Assembly: GCA_029880755.1 (NCBI GenBank)
Contig: JAOUNW010000132.1
Location: forward strand, 1-5,277
Direction: 5' to 3'
DNA length: 5,277 nucleotides
Origin: Gammaproteobacteria bacterium
GTDB taxonomy: Bacteria > Pseudomonadota > Gammaproteobacteria > Acidiferrobacterales > SZUA-150
Each line of letters starts with the position of its first letter. Positions within the stretch are counted from its first letter, which is position 1. Shown one piece after another: positions 4,649-5,277 of this stretch. The notes beneath the pieces are model-generated. The model worked only from the letters and a program-made list of their open reading frames with translations. It was not told the DNA's origin and ran no database searches. Both the position numbers and the translations under genes were made by a program.

Positions 4649-5277
4649 ATGCAAAATATACCCATGATCGAGAAGTTGCCGTTAACCCTCTTATTGTGTA
4701 CAAGTCTGATTTGGAGCGAAGGTCCAAACGCCGATCCGGCGCCATCAGCGGAAGCTGCAGCCAGTCAGCAGGACGCGGTTTCGGCCATTGACCGCCGGAT
4801 CGTTCTGGAAAGTAACACTCTGAATAATCCTTTCGTGCTGACGCCGCACCGGCCTACTTATATGCTCCCGGCGACCTATACCAGCAAACCCAACCCAACA
4901 CCCTTTGAGCCATATGACCAGCAAGTCACTAACTGGGAAATCAAAGGTCAGATCAGCGTAAAAATGCAACTTGAGCGGGAATTGTTCGGTGATAATGGCT
5001 ATCTATATCTGGCTTATACGCAAAAAGCTCATTGGCAGGCCTATAACAGCCGGGATTCCGCGCCTTTTCGGGACACCAACCATGAGCCGGAATTGTTCAT
5101 TACTTTTCTCACCAATCAACGTATCCTATGGTTGAAAAACCGATTGATATCATTTGGCATCAATCACCAGTCCAACGGCCGCAGTGGCAGTTTGTCGCGC
5201 AGTTGGAATCGCCTGTTCGCCGACTTTGTGTTTGAACGCGGTAATTTCTATCTGGATATCAAGCCCTGGTGGCGTAT
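4649..5277 (+). CDS. pldA: Outer membrane phospholipase A (3' end beyond window)
   Basis: The 209 complete codons seen match the first part of PldA (OMPLA), which hydrolyses acyl chains of phospholipids in the outer membrane and guards lipid asymmetry. After a signal peptide (residues 1 to about 25; hydrophobic LPLTLLLCTSLIW) and an Ala/Pro/Gln-rich stretch comes the PldA entry motif NPFVLTPHRPTYMLP (60-74). Next is the barrel region with YNSRDSAPFRDTNHEPELF (132-150). The catalytic segment NHQSNGRS holds H173 and S175; N187 in SRSWNRL stands 14 residues after H173, as N156 follows H142 in mature E. coli PldA. GNFYLDIKPWWR closes the visible part. The barrel continues past the end. The ATG at 4649 was chosen because it gives a full signal peptide; ATG at 4664 is possible, and neither has a good ribosome binding site. 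A stop at 4610 in frame bounds the start. Confidence 0.95.
   Translation, partial: MQNIPMIEKLPLTLLLCTSLIWSEGPNADPAPSAEAAASQQDAVSAIDRRIVLESNTLNNPFVLTPHRPTYMLPATYTSKPNPTPFEPYDQQVTNWEIKGQISVKMQLERELFGDNGYLYLAYTQKAHWQAYNSRDSAPFRDTNHEPELFITFLTNQRILWLKNRLISFGINHQSNGRSGSLSRSWNRLFADFVFERGNFYLDIKPWWR

Noticed and set aside
4543..4791. 82-codon frame overlapping the pldA start
   Set aside because: It overlaps the pldA signal peptide and early coding region out of frame and matches no family.

Overview
The window looks like chromosomal DNA of a gammaproteobacterium. Three genes point that way: an outer membrane phospholipase A (pldA), a YajD-type HNH protein that aligns closely with the E. coli protein from memory, and a YebC/TACO1-family protein of the subgroup that begins MGR and is found in Vibrio and E. 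coli (YeeN-like). No transposase, integrase, CRISPR array, rRNA or tRNA was recognised, and gene packing is ordinary for a chromosome. Species cannot be told from the sequence alone.

Layout. Bases 1-120 hold the first 40 codons of a leftward gene for an exported protein that runs off the window; it has a strong ribosome binding site and a plausible promoter at 257-285. Bases 121-615 are a divergent intergenic region with several palindromes and candidate promoters. Rightward from 616 is a likely two-gene unit: a membrane-anchored thioredoxin-fold protein with a CTSC active site (616-1077) and, 12 nt later, a predicted lipoprotein joining an alpha/beta hydrolase to a C-terminal beta-helix-like repeat domain (1090-2673). 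It meets the leftward YebC-family gene (2866-3588) tail to tail across 192 bp with no clear terminator.

Bases 3589-3941 have no convincing gene but hold a candidate promoter (3672-3701) and a run of three nested or adjacent inverted repeats (3770-3871), the best candidate for an uncharacterised RNA element. Then comes a 42-residue small ORF (3942-4070) whose stop overlaps the start of yajD (4070-4450) as TAATG, which suggests translational coupling. After a 198-bp gap, pldA starts at 4649 and is cut by the window end after 209 codons, with its His, Ser and Asn catalytic residues visible.

Functional reading. The 616-2673 pair acts at or outside the inner membrane: one protein is a thiol-disulfide or thioredoxin-like protein, the other a lipid-anchored hydrolase with two cysteines at the edge of its added domain, so a link between them is possible but inferred. 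The YebC-family, YajD and PldA genes are housekeeping-type genes with no obvious common pathway. I see no clear defence, mobile or biosynthetic system. The points most worth following are the structured leader with its coupled small protein ahead of yajD, and the hydrolase/beta-helix fusion paired with the thioredoxin.
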